NCBI RefSeq assembly: GCF_016834655.1
Contig: NZ_JAENHP010000026.1
Location: 62,001-126,000, forward strand
Length of the DNA stretch: 64,000 bases
Reading direction: 5' to 3'
From: Paractinoplanes ovalisporus
Lineage (GTDB): Bacteria; Actinomycetota; Actinomycetes; Mycobacteriales; Micromonosporaceae
Position numbers and translations under genes: made by a program. Shown in pieces: positions 8,196 to 17,023 of this stretch. Positions within the stretch are counted from its first letter, which is position 1, and the number at the start of each line of letters is the position of its first letter. The notes beneath the pieces were generated by a model. That model ran no database searches, had not been told where the DNA came from, and saw only the letters and a program-made list of their open reading frames with translations.

Positions 8196-10085
8196 TTACT
8201 CCGCGCCGCCGCAGACGAATCGTGGCTCGGGATCGTAACGCCAGGAGAACTTCTCGCGCTCGACCTCTTGGCCATCCTTGCGGATGACGCGCCATGCGTC
8301 CTGGGTGAAGCCTGGGAGTCCGCTGGAAGAAATGCACTTCGGGCCGGGATCACGGTGCACGGTCGGCGGGCTCGTGACGTTACGACGCGGGCCGTAGACC
8401 GTCTTGACGCTGTCGTAGACCTTCGTGCTCCACATGGTCACGGTCACCGAACGCCCGGTGGTGGCGGTGTCGATCAGAATCCCGTACGGCGTCGTGTTCT
8501 TGAATTTGAGGTCGAGGGTCGGATAGAAGATCGTCGACTCGATCACCGACGGGTAGCGCGAGAAGTAGAACGAGTGCGGCTTGTGCTCGACGTCTTCCAG
8601 GCCGGCGTAGTAGGCGGCGTTGAACAGCGTGGTCGTGAACTGGGAGGCGCCGCCGCCGACACCCGGTTCGAGCACGCCGTTCACGATCACCGGGGCGTCC
8701 TTGTAACCCTTGGCGTAGTTGCGCTCGCCGGTGTGCCCGTTGAGCGAGAACGTGGCGCCGGGCCGGACGACCGCGCCGTCGACCGCCTTGGCCACGGTGA
8801 TGATGTTCTGGCTGCGCGGGGAGCTGCGGCCGCCGGTGAAGTACGTGGTGAAGGTCGACACCTTCTCCTTGATGCCGAGCTCGGTCACGTCGGCGACGCT
8901 GGTCTCGGACTCGGCCGACGCGAGCACGCCGGTCACCGCTCGCGGCGCCGGGCCGGCCAGCGCCTCCAGCAGCGTGGGGGCCAGGGCGGTGACGTCGACC
9001 AGACGGCCGGGGGCGCCGGGCACCACCTGCGGCTTGCCGTCCTGAAGCCGTACGGTGGCGGGTTTGGCGGCGGTCTCGACCTTGCGGAGCTCACCGGACG
9101 CGGCCGTACGCAGCCGCTTGCCGTCGATCGCGGGACTCAACCGGCCCTCCGTGTCGGCGCGGAAGACCAGGCCCTTGGCGATCGCGGCCGGAGTGAGCTG
9201 GAACGACCTGCCGCCGACGGTCACGGTCACCGGCGCGGCCACGGCAGGCTTCGCGACGTCGGTGACCAGCGCGTCGACCTGCTCACGGGTCATCGCCGGG
9301 GTGCGGGTGGTGAGCGGCACGTCGGCCACCCCGGCGACCGGCCACGCCTCGCGCACCCGTTCGGCGGCCATCGTGCCATCCAGATCAAGACCGGGTTCCC
9401 CGTACGCGGTCACGGGCTCGACACCCCGGAAAGCGATCGCGGGCCGGCGCACGGTGACGCGCTCGGTGTCGACCTGCTTGCGGAGCGCCGCGGTCAGCTT
9501 GGCCTCGTCGACCCGTACGGAAGGGGGAATGCTCTTGGTCCCGAAGAAGCGGACGCCCTCGCCGGACGCCGCCTGAACCGTCGCGGGCACGTCGATGGTG
9601 AGACCGACCGCATCGGGCGCCACCGTGACGTCCTTGCCGTCGAGGCGGACCCGGGCCGGCTGGGCCGACCGCGCCGCGACGTGGTCACGCAGGGCCTTCT
9701 CGGCCTCGGCGACGGTGAGCGCGCCCAGATCGAGACCGAGCACCTCGATGCCGCGCGGAATGTCCCCGGCCGTCACGTAGGCCGCCGCACCGCCCACGCC
9801 GACCGCCAGCAGCCCGACCACACCGGCCGTGACCAGCCACTTGCCCCGCTTCCTGGGGGTGGAGGAGGACGGCGGCGGCGGTTCCGGCTCCAGACGCTCG
9901 ATGGCGGGCGCCTCACGCGGAGCCGGCATGATCACCGTGTCGCTGCTGGTCGGCAGCGCAACTGTGGCGTCCGCCTCATCGGGGACCGCAACGCCGCCGT
10001 CGGGTGTCTCGTTGAGGATGACGGTGTCGTCCGGCCGCGCACCCGGGCGCGGGTGGGGGACGAACCAATCGGGGCCGGACGTCAC
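8196..10085 (-). CDS. VanW family protein with peptidoglycan-binding-like repeats
   Basis: A 629-residue protein with a cytoplasmic amino-terminal tail of about 90 residues, a single membrane anchor (KWLVTAGVVGLLAVGVGGAAAYV about 93-117), then two repeats of the PG_binding_4 type (GIEVLGLDLGALTVAEAEKAL and a second copy near 240-340). A VanW domain occupies roughly 420-550, recognisable in the FTTYFTGGRSSPRSQNI and GGGASQFTTTLFNAAYYAGL segments. VanW proteins are named after glycopeptide-resistance clusters, but most are envelope proteins of unknown mechanism. GTG start with GGTGAGG upstream. Probably extracytoplasmic, acting at the cell wall. Confidence 0.88.
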   Translation of the reverse strand: MTSGPDWFVPHPRPGARPDDTVILNETPDGGVAVPDEADATVALPTSSDTVIMPAPREAPAIERLEPEPPPPSSSTPRKRGKWLVTAGVVGLLAVGVGGAAAYVTAGDIPRGIEVLGLDLGALTVAEAEKALRDHVAARSAQPARVRLDGKDVTVAPDAVGLTIDVPATVQAASGEGVRFFGTKSIPPSVRVDEAKLTAALRKQVDTERVTVRRPAIAFRGVEPVTAYGEPGLDLDGTMAAERVREAWPVAGVADVPLTTRTPAMTREQVDALVTDVAKPAVAAPVTVTVGGRSFQLTPAAIAKGLVFRADTEGRLSPAIDGKRLRTAASGELRKVETAAKPATVRLQDGKPQVVPGAPGRLVDVTALAPTLLEALAGPAPRAVTGVLASAESETSVADVTELGIKEKVSTFTTYFTGGRSSPRSQNIITVAKAVDGAVVRPGATFSLNGHTGERNYAKGYKDAPVIVNGVLEPGVGGGASQFTTTLFNAAYYAGLEDVEHKPHSFYFSRYPSVIESTIFYPTLDLKFKNTTPYGILIDTATTGRSVTVTMWSTKVYDSVKTVYGPRRNVTSPPTVHRDPGPKCISSSGLPGFTQDAWRVIRKDGQEVEREKFSWRYDPEPRFVCGGAE

Positions 10086-10108
10086 GTGCTCACCTCACCG
10101 TGGCGTGG

Positions 10109-10600
10109 TTACGGCAGCTGCCTTTTCAAGATCAGGCGATAGGAGAAAACAGCGTACGTCAGGCTCCCGACCAGGATCATCACGAGTGCGATCCAGTTCT
10201 CACCGCCGAGCAGGTAGTCGCCCTCGTCGGTACGCACCCCGGCCGCGCCCAGCATGAGCAGCGTCCACAGCGCCCACGGCGGGCCGATCGCCCACTTGCG
10301 GCGGGTCGTGGTGACCGCGAACCAGGCGATCGCCCAGTTGAGCCCGAGCGCCAGCACGATCGAGACGCCGAGCAGCGGGCCGCCGCCGGACCCGATGGCG
10401 TCGCCGCGCCAGATCGTCGCCAGGTCACCGGACCGCAGCGTGCTCAGGTTGATCTCGAAGAAGCCGCTGACCAGCGCGGCCAGGATCGAGATCACCACGC
10501 CGGCGACGCGGATCACCTGGTCCCAGCCGTCCCACGGCTTCTTCGGTTCGGGCGCCTCGGGGGCGTCCTGCGGTGGCGTGCTCACTTCGGACATGCTCAT
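10109..10600 (-). CDS. Four-helix membrane protein coupled to mshB
   Basis: 163 residues with a charged Pro/Glu-rich amino terminus (about 1-27) and four predicted membrane helices. The start codon overlaps the mshB stop as ATGA, so it is translated from the same message. It contains the loop GIGSGGGPLLGVS-like segment between helices 1 and 2 (as AIGSGGGPLLGVS) and ends in ILKRQLP. No family is recognised. The same gene order, MshB then a small membrane protein, is to my knowledge common in Micromonosporaceae, but no role in mycothiol synthesis has been shown. Confidence 0.78.
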   Translation of the reverse strand: MSMSEVSTPPQDAPEAPEPKKPWDGWDQVIRVAGVVISILAALVSGFFEINLSTLRSGDLATIWRGDAIGSGGGPLLGVSIVLALGLNWAIAWFAVTTTRRKWAIGPPWALWTLLMLGAAGVRTDEGDYLLGGENWIALVMILVGSLTYAVFSYRLILKRQLP

Positions 10601-11499
10601 CCGGCGGCCGCGTCGGCCGTCGCCGGCTGCTCGAGGTCGAGGCCGCCGAACAGGTCGCTCTCCCAGTTGTTCGGGCCCTCGCCCGGGCCGCGCTCACCCT
10701 TGGCGATCGTGAAATATTCCACGCCCATGAACTCGCCGCCGAAGTCGCCGGCGATGCCGTAGAGCCACGAGTTGTCGGGGATCTGGGTGGCGTGGGCCTT
10801 CATGGCCGCCACCTTCTGCTGGTAATAGTCGGTGCCGTCGATGCGGGCCGCGATCTCGTCGTCGGGGTGGCCGAACGGCAGGTCCTCGACCTTCTCGACC
10901 CCGGCGAACGGGTTGTCGGAGAGCTCGCGGAACGCGTCCATGCCGTCGCGCAGCACGCTGAGCGGCATCGCCGTCCAGTAGATCTTCTGCGGGGCGTCGT
11001 CGCCGGCCAGCTCGGCGGCGCGCATCGCCACCCGGTGGGCCTGGATGTGGTCGGGATGCCCGTAGAACCCGTTCGGGTCGTACGTGATCAGCACCTGCGG
11101 CCGCACCTCACGGATGATCTCGACCAGGTGGGCCGCGGCCTCGTCGAGGTCGGCCTGCCAGAACGCGCGGGCGTGGTCGTTGGTGGGCAGGCCCATCATG
11201 CCGGAGTCGCGGTAGCGGCCGGCGCCGCCGAGGAACCGGTGGTCGGTCACGCCGAGCGCGGCGCAGGCGCGGGACAGCTCGACCAGGCGGTAACCGCCGA
11301 GCTGGTCGGCCTGGGCCGCCTCGAGCTGGGCCAGCGCGGGCACGTGGATCTCGCCCTCTTCGCCGAGAGTGCAGGTCACGAGCGTCACGTGGGCGCCGGT
11401 CGCGGCGTAGTGGGCCATGGTCGCGCCGGTGCCGGTGACCTCGTCGTCGGGGTGAGCGTGCACGAGCAGCAGGCGGCGCGCGGGCAGGGCGTCAGTCAC
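10597..11499 (-). CDS. mshB: N-acetyl-1-D-myo-inositol-2-amino-2-deoxy-alpha-D-glucopyranoside deacetylase (MshB)
   Basis: Zinc deacetylase of mycothiol biosynthesis that removes acetate from GlcNAc-Ins to give GlcN-Ins. The LmbE/PIG-L fold is clear: VHAHPDDE at residues 13-20 gives metal ligands His16 and Asp19 and the base Asp18, and YGHPDHIQAH gives metal ligand His151. I chose the GTG at 11499 because it aligns with the known start a dozen residues before HAHPDDE and because TATTGT lies seven bases upstream, fitting a leaderless message. A start at 11532 would add eleven residues. Mycothiol replaces glutathione in actinobacteria, supporting the taxonomic reading of the window. Confidence 0.93.
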   Translation of the reverse strand: MTDALPARRLLLVHAHPDDEVTGTGATMAHYAATGAHVTLVTCTLGEEGEIHVPALAQLEAAQADQLGGYRLVELSRACAALGVTDHRFLGGAGRYRDSGMMGLPTNDHARAFWQADLDEAAAHLVEIIREVRPQVLITYDPNGFYGHPDHIQAHRVAMRAAELAGDDAPQKIYWTAMPLSVLRDGMDAFRELSDNPFAGVEKVEDLPFGHPDDEIAARIDGTDYYQQKVAAMKAHATQIPDNSWLYGIAGDFGGEFMGVEYFTIAKGERGPGEGPNNWESDLFGGLDLEQPATADAAAG

Positions 11500-11506
11500 G
11501 CGCGCA

Positions 11507-11512
11507 ACAATA
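11507..11512 (-). promoter_or_regulatory. Probable -10 box of a leaderless mshB message
   Basis: TATTGT on the minus strand matches the actinobacterial TANNNT -10 pattern and ends seven bases before the GTG at 11499, which would place transcription start at or next to the start codon. No ribosome-binding sequence precedes this GTG, which agrees with leaderless translation. Confidence 0.45.
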
Positions 11513-11594
11513 CGCGGGATCATCGGGCGCATCCCGGACGTGGTGCTCGCGGTTTGGGGCGCATGAACACGGCTTGATCAGCGATGCTGTCCGG

Positions 11595-13421
11595 GTGGAC
11601 TTCCCTCGGCTCGCGGAGCGCACCGGCCACTTCCGCCACGGATCGCCGCACGCGGTGACCGTCGGAGCGGACGGCCGGCGGGTGGTGTTCCTGCGCTCCA
11701 CCGGCCCCGAGGACCCGATCGCGTCGCTGTGGGTGCTCAACGTCGCGACGGCGGCCGAGTCCCTGGTCGCGCCGGGACCTCTTCCCTCGTACGCGACCGA
11801 CCGCGATGCCCGGGTGGCCGCGTTCGCCCGCGAGGGCCGCCTGTTCCGGGCCGACCTGACCCGGGGAACGGTGACCGAGGTGCCGACCGACGAGCCGGTC
11901 GAAGATCCCCGGCCCGACCCGCTGGGCGTCACCATCGCCTATGTCAGCCGGGCCGGCGGCTCTCCCTCGCTGCGAGTGGTCGGGCCCGAGGGCGACCGCC
12001 TGCTGGCCGGCGAGTCGGGCAACGCCTGGCGCGAGCACGGCGGCACGATCGGCTGGGGCGTGGCCGACGAGACCGCGCGGCGGTTCGGGCGTGACCGCGG
12101 CTGGTGGTGGGCGCCCGACGGCAGCCAGATCCTGGCCGCGCGCACCGCCGCGTCGACCAGCCTGCATCTGCTCGACCTCGACTTCGGCTGGGTCGACGTG
12201 CACTGGGACCGCGAGACGTACCCGCACGTGGTGAATGTGCGGTGGGCCGACGGCGGGGGCCCGCTGATCACCGTCCTGCGCCGGGCCCAGCAGCACGGCC
12301 TGGTGCTCGCGGTCGATTCCCGTACGGGGGAGACACAGGTCCACGCCGAGCTGGCCGACGCCCGCTGGGTCGAACCGGTGGCCGGCACCCCGCGGCACCT
12401 GCCCGACGGACGCGTGCTGGTCGGCGGCGAACTCGCCCACGACGGCTTCGACGCGCGCTGCCTGTTCGCCGACGGCAGCCTGCTCACCCCACCCGCCCTC
12501 TATGTGCGGCGGGTGGTCGGCACGATCCCCCGCCCCGGCAGCCCCGCCCCCGACCTCGTCGTCGAGGGCACCGAGGGCGACCCGGCGACCCAGGCGGTCT
12601 TCCGCGTACGCACGTCGCTCGGCGGTGGCGGCGCGGAGGCCCGCAAGGTGACCGAGGAGCCCGGCTGGCACCACGCGGTGACCGGCGGCGACGTGCTGAT
12701 CGTGGACGACGTGGTGTGGCGGGGCGAGGCCCGGGTGGCGGCGCTGGGCAACCTGGCCGCCCCCCTTCCCTACCAGCCGGCCCCGGTCCTCGAACGGGTC
12801 ACCGACCGCCATCTGCCCGCGGCGGTGCTCTACCCCACCGGTTTTGTCGGCGGCACGAAGCTTCCGGTGCTGGTCACCATGGGCGAGGGGCCCGGCCGCC
12901 AGCAGGTCGTCCACGACCCGGCGGCCTGGCAGGAACGACAGTGGTGGGCCGACGCCGGGTTCGCGGTGGTGAGCATCGACGGCCGGGGCACGCCCGGGGT
13001 GGCGCCGAGCTACGAGAAGGTGGTGCACCGGCGCCTGGTCGACGTGGCGTTGTCGGACCAGGCGGACGCGCTGAAGGCCCTGCTCGGCAAGCACCCCGAC
13101 CTGGATCTGGGCACGGTGGCCGTCAGGGGAAATGGTCTCGGGGGCTGGCTGGCGGCGATGGCCGTGCTGAGGCGGCCCGAGGTGTTCCACCGCGGGGTGG
13201 CCCGTGACCCGATCGTCGACTGGCACGACGAGCCGGTGCCGTTCGCCGAGCGTTACCTGGGCGACCACCGCGACTCGGCGGACGTCTACGCCCATCACAG
13301 CCTGCACGACCCCGACCCCACCGACACCCTGCTCCTGATCGGCGCCGAGGTGCCCGGCCTGCCCTCGCGCCCGACCGCAACCCTTGTCGAGGAGCTAGCC
13401 TTCCTCCAACCAAAATCCTAG
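11595..13421 (+). CDS. Degenerate S9 prolyl-oligopeptidase / DPP IV family protein, likely inactive
   Basis: About 608 residues with a beta-propeller amino-terminal region (DPP IV type, including GRDRGWWWAPDGSQI and WVDVHWDRETYPHV) and a partial alpha/beta-hydrolase domain. The family nucleophile elbow G-x-S-x-G-G is replaced by GNGLGG, with glycine (codon GGT at 13134, residue 514) where the serine should be. The protein also stops at LLLIGAEVPGLP, before the region that carries the catalytic histidine. It should not be a serine peptidase. Start: GTG at 11595, six bases after GATGCT; a TTG at 11574 is less likely. It may be a pseudoenzyme or a decaying gene; the frame is intact. Confidence 0.8.
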   Translation: MDFPRLAERTGHFRHGSPHAVTVGADGRRVVFLRSTGPEDPIASLWVLNVATAAESLVAPGPLPSYATDRDARVAAFAREGRLFRADLTRGTVTEVPTDEPVEDPRPDPLGVTIAYVSRAGGSPSLRVVGPEGDRLLAGESGNAWREHGGTIGWGVADETARRFGRDRGWWWAPDGSQILAARTAASTSLHLLDLDFGWVDVHWDRETYPHVVNVRWADGGGPLITVLRRAQQHGLVLAVDSRTGETQVHAELADARWVEPVAGTPRHLPDGRVLVGGELAHDGFDARCLFADGSLLTPPALYVRRVVGTIPRPGSPAPDLVVEGTEGDPATQAVFRVRTSLGGGGAEARKVTEEPGWHHAVTGGDVLIVDDVVWRGEARVAALGNLAAPLPYQPAPVLERVTDRHLPAAVLYPTGFVGGTKLPVLVTMGEGPGRQQVVHDPAAWQERQWWADAGFAVVSIDGRGTPGVAPSYEKVVHRRLVDVALSDQADALKALLGKHPDLDLGTVAVRGNGLGGWLAAMAVLRRPEVFHRGVARDPIVDWHDEPVPFAERYLGDHRDSADVYAHHSLHDPDPTDTLLLIGAEVPGLPSRPTATLVEELAFLQPKS

Positions 13422-13445
13422 TCGACCAACTAGTGGGCGAGAGAC

Positions 13446-13451
13446 TAGGCT
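13446..13451 (+). promoter_or_regulatory. Probable -10 box of a leaderless Uma2 message
   Basis: TAGGCT matches TANNNT and is followed by exactly six bases and then the GTG start at 13458. There is no Shine-Dalgarno-like sequence, so leaderless expression is the simplest reading. Confidence 0.45.
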
Positions 13452-13457
13452 TGGCGT

Positions 13458-14012
13458 GTGGAAAAGATGTTCCCGCAAGCCCGTCCGCTCACAGGCGACG
13501 AGTTTCTGGCTCTCGACGGGACGGGTGAGCGGATCGAACTCTTCGACGGAAACCTGCATCTGTCGCCCAACCCCGGTGTCCGTCACCAGCACGCGACAGG
13601 GCAGGTTGCCGGCGCGCTCGACGACAAAGCGGAGCGAACCGGGCTGATCGTCCTGACCCGCGTCAGCGTGCGGCTTCGCGACGACCGGATCCCGACAGCC
13701 GATCTGGTGATCACATCGGACACCTTCCTGGACGGGCCCGTCCTCGAGGCCCGAACGGTTTGCCTGGTGGGCGAGATCCTGTCGCCGGCGAGCAGGGCCG
13801 TCGACACGATCCTGAAGAAGCACTACTACGCCGAGGCCGGCATCCCCTGGTACCTCGTGGCCGACCCTGACGGCCCCACGCTCCATTGCTTTGAGCTGGC
13901 CGGGAAGGCATACAAGGAGCACTTGACCGCCAAGCCGGGCGAGGTCCTGGAACTTGTGGAACCGGTTGCCGTCGAGCTCGATCCGAGGGACCTGCTGCCG
14001 CGCGGGAGGTGA
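13458..14012 (+). CDS. Uma2 family (DUF820) PD-(D/E)xK-like nuclease-fold protein
   Basis: 184 residues matching Uma2 proteins, which are greatly expanded in actinobacteria and cyanobacteria and are predicted from fold to be restriction-endonuclease-like. Candidate catalytic residues are Asp in PTADLVI, Glu in VGEILSPAS and Lys in ILKKHYYAEAG, in the family order. The family signature AGIPWYLVADPDGPTLHCFEL follows. GTG start at 13458 with TAGGCT six bases upstream. It stands alone between the degenerate peptidase and tldD. The biological role of Uma2 proteins is not established. Compare the damaged Uma2 at 50046. Confidence 0.88.
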   Translation: MEKMFPQARPLTGDEFLALDGTGERIELFDGNLHLSPNPGVRHQHATGQVAGALDDKAERTGLIVLTRVSVRLRDDRIPTADLVITSDTFLDGPVLEARTVCLVGEILSPASRAVDTILKKHYYAEAGIPWYLVADPDGPTLHCFELAGKAYKEHLTAKPGEVLELVEPVAVELDPRDLLPRGR

Positions 14013-14045
14013 TCACGCGGTCTGCGTTTTGTCGTACCGGCCCCG

Positions 14046-14051
14046 TAGGGT
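14046..14051 (+). promoter_or_regulatory. Probable -10 box of a leaderless tldD message
   Basis: TAGGGT matches TANNNT, followed by six bases and the ATG at 14058. No ribosome site is present between them. Confidence 0.45.
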
Positions 14052-14057
14052 CGGGCC

Positions 14058-15494
14058 ATGAGTCACTTCGATGAGGCGTATTCGGCGGTGCAGGCCGCTC
14101 TGGACGCCGGCGCGCGCTACGCCGACTGCCGCATCATGGTGCGCCGCACCGAATCGATGACCGCGCTCGACGGTGAGGTCGAAGAGCTCGGCTCGGGCGA
14201 GAGCGCCGGTCTCGGCGTGCGGGCTCTGGTCGGGTCGTCCTGGGGTTTCTACGCCGTTCCCGATCTGTCCGACTCGGCCGCCCGGGCCGCCGGCCGCCGG
14301 GCCGCCCAGATCGCGCAGGCCAGCGCCACCGTGCCGGGGCCGCCGATCGACCTCGTGCCGACCGGCGCGGGCGAGGCCAGCTGGGCCAGCGCCTGCGAGG
14401 TCGACCCGCTCGGCGTCTCGTTGTCGGCCAAGGGCGACCTGCTGGTGGGGGCCACCGCCGCCGCCAAAGAGGCCGGGGCCGACCTGGCCGAGGGCATCTA
14501 CCAGATCTGGGACACCCACAAGTGGTTCGTCTCGAGCGACGGCCACCGCATCGACCAGCACATCCGCGAGTGCGGCGCCGGCGTCACGGCGAGTGTCCAC
14601 GGCGACGGCGAGATCCAGCGCCGGTCCTGGCCGTCGCACCGCGGGCAATACGGCACGAGCGGCTGGGAACTGGTCGACAGCCTCGACCTGATCGGCAACG
14701 CCCCGCGCATGGCCGAAGAGGCCCGGGCCCTGCTCACCGCGCCGCTCTGCCCGACCGGCGAGACCACGCTGGTGCTCGGCGGCGAACAGCTCGCGCTGCA
14801 GATCCACGAGTCGGTCGGCCACGCCATCGAGCTCGACCGCATCCTCGGCTGGGAGGCCGCGTTCGCCGGCACGAGCTGGCTCGACCTGGAAAAACTGGGC
14901 TCGCTGCGCTACGGCTCCGAGCTCATGAACATCACCATCGACCCGGGCATCCCGGGCGCGCTGGGCAGCTTCGGCTACGACGACGAGGGCACCCCGGCGA
15001 CCAAACGTGACGCCGTACGCGATGGCATCTGGGTCGGCGTGCTGGCCGGGCGCGACTCGGCCGCCGTGGCCGGTCTCGACTATGCGGGCAGCGTGCGCTC
15101 CGACGGCTGGGCCCGGCTGCCGATGGTCCGGATGACCAATGTGGGCCTCGAACCCGGCCCGCACACGCTCGACGAAATCATCGCGAACACCGACGACGGC
15201 GTCTTCATGGACATCAACCGCTCCTGGTCGATCGACGACCGGCGGCTCAACTTCCAGTTCGGGTGCGAAATCGGCTACGAGATCAAGAACGGCAAGCTCG
15301 GCCGCATGCTGCGCAACCCGACGTACACCGGCATCGGCCCCAAGTTCTGGCAATCGATGGACATGCTGTCGTCCGAGACCGTCGCCTGGGGCACGCCGAA
15401 CTGCGGCAAGGGCCAGCCCGGCCAGGTCGGGCACACCGGTCATCCGGCCGCGCCGGCCCGGTTCACCAACGTACGCGTGGGGGTGCGGGGATGA
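14058..15494 (+). CDS. tldD: TldD-type metalloprotease subunit
   Basis: 478-residue member of the TldD/PmbA family. TldD carries the zinc site and pairs with TldE to degrade unfolded peptides and, in other bacteria, to trim modified peptides such as microcin B17. The metal motif HESVGHAIE near residue 250 provides the two histidines, and TNVGLEPGPHTLDEII with a later cysteine-containing NCGKGQPGQ are family landmarks. The stop overlaps the tldE start as ATGA, so the subunits are made in a coupled way. Probably cytoplasmic. No ribosomal-peptide precursor gene is visible nearby, so general proteolysis is more likely than natural-product maturation. Confidence 0.92.
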   Translation: MSHFDEAYSAVQAALDAGARYADCRIMVRRTESMTALDGEVEELGSGESAGLGVRALVGSSWGFYAVPDLSDSAARAAGRRAAQIAQASATVPGPPIDLVPTGAGEASWASACEVDPLGVSLSAKGDLLVGATAAAKEAGADLAEGIYQIWDTHKWFVSSDGHRIDQHIRECGAGVTASVHGDGEIQRRSWPSHRGQYGTSGWELVDSLDLIGNAPRMAEEARALLTAPLCPTGETTLVLGGEQLALQIHESVGHAIELDRILGWEAAFAGTSWLDLEKLGSLRYGSELMNITIDPGIPGALGSFGYDDEGTPATKRDAVRDGIWVGVLAGRDSAAVAGLDYAGSVRSDGWARLPMVRMTNVGLEPGPHTLDEIIANTDDGVFMDINRSWSIDDRRLNFQFGCEIGYEIKNGKLGRMLRNPTYTGIGPKFWQSMDMLSSETVAWGTPNCGKGQPGQVGHTGHPAAPARFTNVRVGVRG

Positions 15495-16954
15495 GCATCG
15501 ACATCATCCGGACGGGGGCCGAGCTCGAACTCGCGGCCCGGGTCGTCGAACTGGTGCGACGGGCGGCCGGTCCGTCCGCCGAGGCCGAGGTCATGGTGCA
15601 ACACGACGCCGAGGCGCTGACCCGCTTCGCGAACTCGATGATCCACCAGAACGTGGCCGACGCGGTAACGACCGTGCGGCTGAGGCTGCACCTCGACGGC
15701 CGCACGGCGTCGGGCGCCACCACCGTCGTCGACGCGGACGGCCTGCGCGGGCTGGTCGAGCGCACGCTCGCGGCGGTGCGGCTGAGCCCGCCCGACGCGA
15801 CCTGGCCGGGCCTGACGCCGCCGACGCCGCTGCACCGCTCGGCCGGCTACCACGGCTCGGGCGAACGGTCCGGGCTCGACTTCGGCTTCGACGAGGCGAC
15901 CGCGCGCGCGACACCGGCCGAGAGAGCTTCCCGCGTACGTGATTTCGTGCGCGCCGCCGAGGGCTTGGAGACGGCGGGCTACTGCCGTACGACGTACAGC
16001 TCGGCCGCCTTCGCCAACAGCGCCGGGCAGTCGGTCGAGGGGCGCACGGCCGAGGCCGCGATGGACGGCATCGCCCGCGTCAACGGCGCCGACGGGGTGG
16101 CCCGGCTGGCCAGTGGCCGGCTCGGTGACCTCGACGGTTCGGTGCTCGGCGCCCGGGCGGCGGCCAAGGCCCGGGCCGCCGAGAGCCCGGTCGAACTGCC
16201 CCCGGGACGGTACGAGGTGGTGCTCGAGCCCGAGGCCGTGGCCGACCTGCTCGACAACTTCTCGGTGTTCGGGTTCAACGGGAAGGCGTACGGGCAGAAG
16301 CAGTCGTTCGCCGAGATCGACGCCGACCAGTTCGACCCGTCGGTGACCCTGGTCGACGAGCCCCTGGGCAGCCGGGACGAGCCCGCGCCGGGCCTGCCGT
16401 TCGACGACGAGGGGACGCCGCGCGAGTCGCTGGTGCTGGTGCGCGAGGGCGTCACCAAGGCCGTGACCCACGACCGCCGGTCGGCCGCCGAGGTGGGGGC
16501 CGTGTCCACCGGTCACGCCTCGCCGGCGTCGCGTACGTGGGGTCCCTATCCCACCCACGTACGCCTCGAGGCCGCACCCGCCGCGACCGAGCCCGCGCTG
16601 CCGCCGGCCGACTACTCCGGCCCGACCGCCGAGTCGGCGCGCCCGCTGGTGGCCCGCATGCGGCGCGGCCTGCTGATCACCGACTTCTGGTACACCCGCG
16701 TCCTCGACCAGAAGACGCTGGTCATCACCGGCCTGACCCGCAACGGCGTCTGGTTGGTGGAAGACGGCGAGGTGACGGCGGCGGTGAGCAACATGCGGTT
16801 CACGCAGTCATATCCGCAGGCCCTGGGCCCCGGCATGGTGATGGGCATCGGCAGCGAGTCGGTGCTGCTGCCCGACCGTTGGTCCGGAACGCGCTACGCG
16901 GCCCCCGCCCTGCACCTGGCGTCGTGGAACCTGACCGGCAACGCCTCCGGCTGA
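15491..16954 (+). CDS. tldE: TldE/PmbA-type metalloprotease partner subunit
   Basis: 487 residues, homologous in layout to TldD but without an HExxxH zinc motif, as expected of the non-catalytic partner. Family features include ANSMIHQNVADAVTTVRLRL near the amino terminus, GFNGKAYGQKQSF, GLPFDDEGTPRESLVLV and the carboxy-terminal YTRVLDQKTLVITGLTRNG. ATG at 15491 overlaps the tldD stop. Together the two form a heterodimeric protease. A 70-base gap follows before the next gene. Confidence 0.92.
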   Translation: MSIDIIRTGAELELAARVVELVRRAAGPSAEAEVMVQHDAEALTRFANSMIHQNVADAVTTVRLRLHLDGRTASGATTVVDADGLRGLVERTLAAVRLSPPDATWPGLTPPTPLHRSAGYHGSGERSGLDFGFDEATARATPAERASRVRDFVRAAEGLETAGYCRTTYSSAAFANSAGQSVEGRTAEAAMDGIARVNGADGVARLASGRLGDLDGSVLGARAAAKARAAESPVELPPGRYEVVLEPEAVADLLDNFSVFGFNGKAYGQKQSFAEIDADQFDPSVTLVDEPLGSRDEPAPGLPFDDEGTPRESLVLVREGVTKAVTHDRRSAAEVGAVSTGHASPASRTWGPYPTHVRLEAAPAATEPALPPADYSGPTAESARPLVARMRRGLLITDFWYTRVLDQKTLVITGLTRNGVWLVEDGEVTAAVSNMRFTQSYPQALGPGMVMGIGSESVLLPDRWSGTRYAAPALHLASWNLTGNASG

Positions 16955-17023
16955 CCACTGAAGGCTTCCCACCTGGCGATCTTGTGTGGGGCGGCGCATT
17001 GACCGGCGTGTTTCACTGGGGCC

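Noticed and set aside
7776..10142. Plus-strand frame of 788 codons antisense to the VanW gene
   Set aside because: Composition is His/Arg/Gly rich without motifs, and the minus strand encodes a clear VanW protein.
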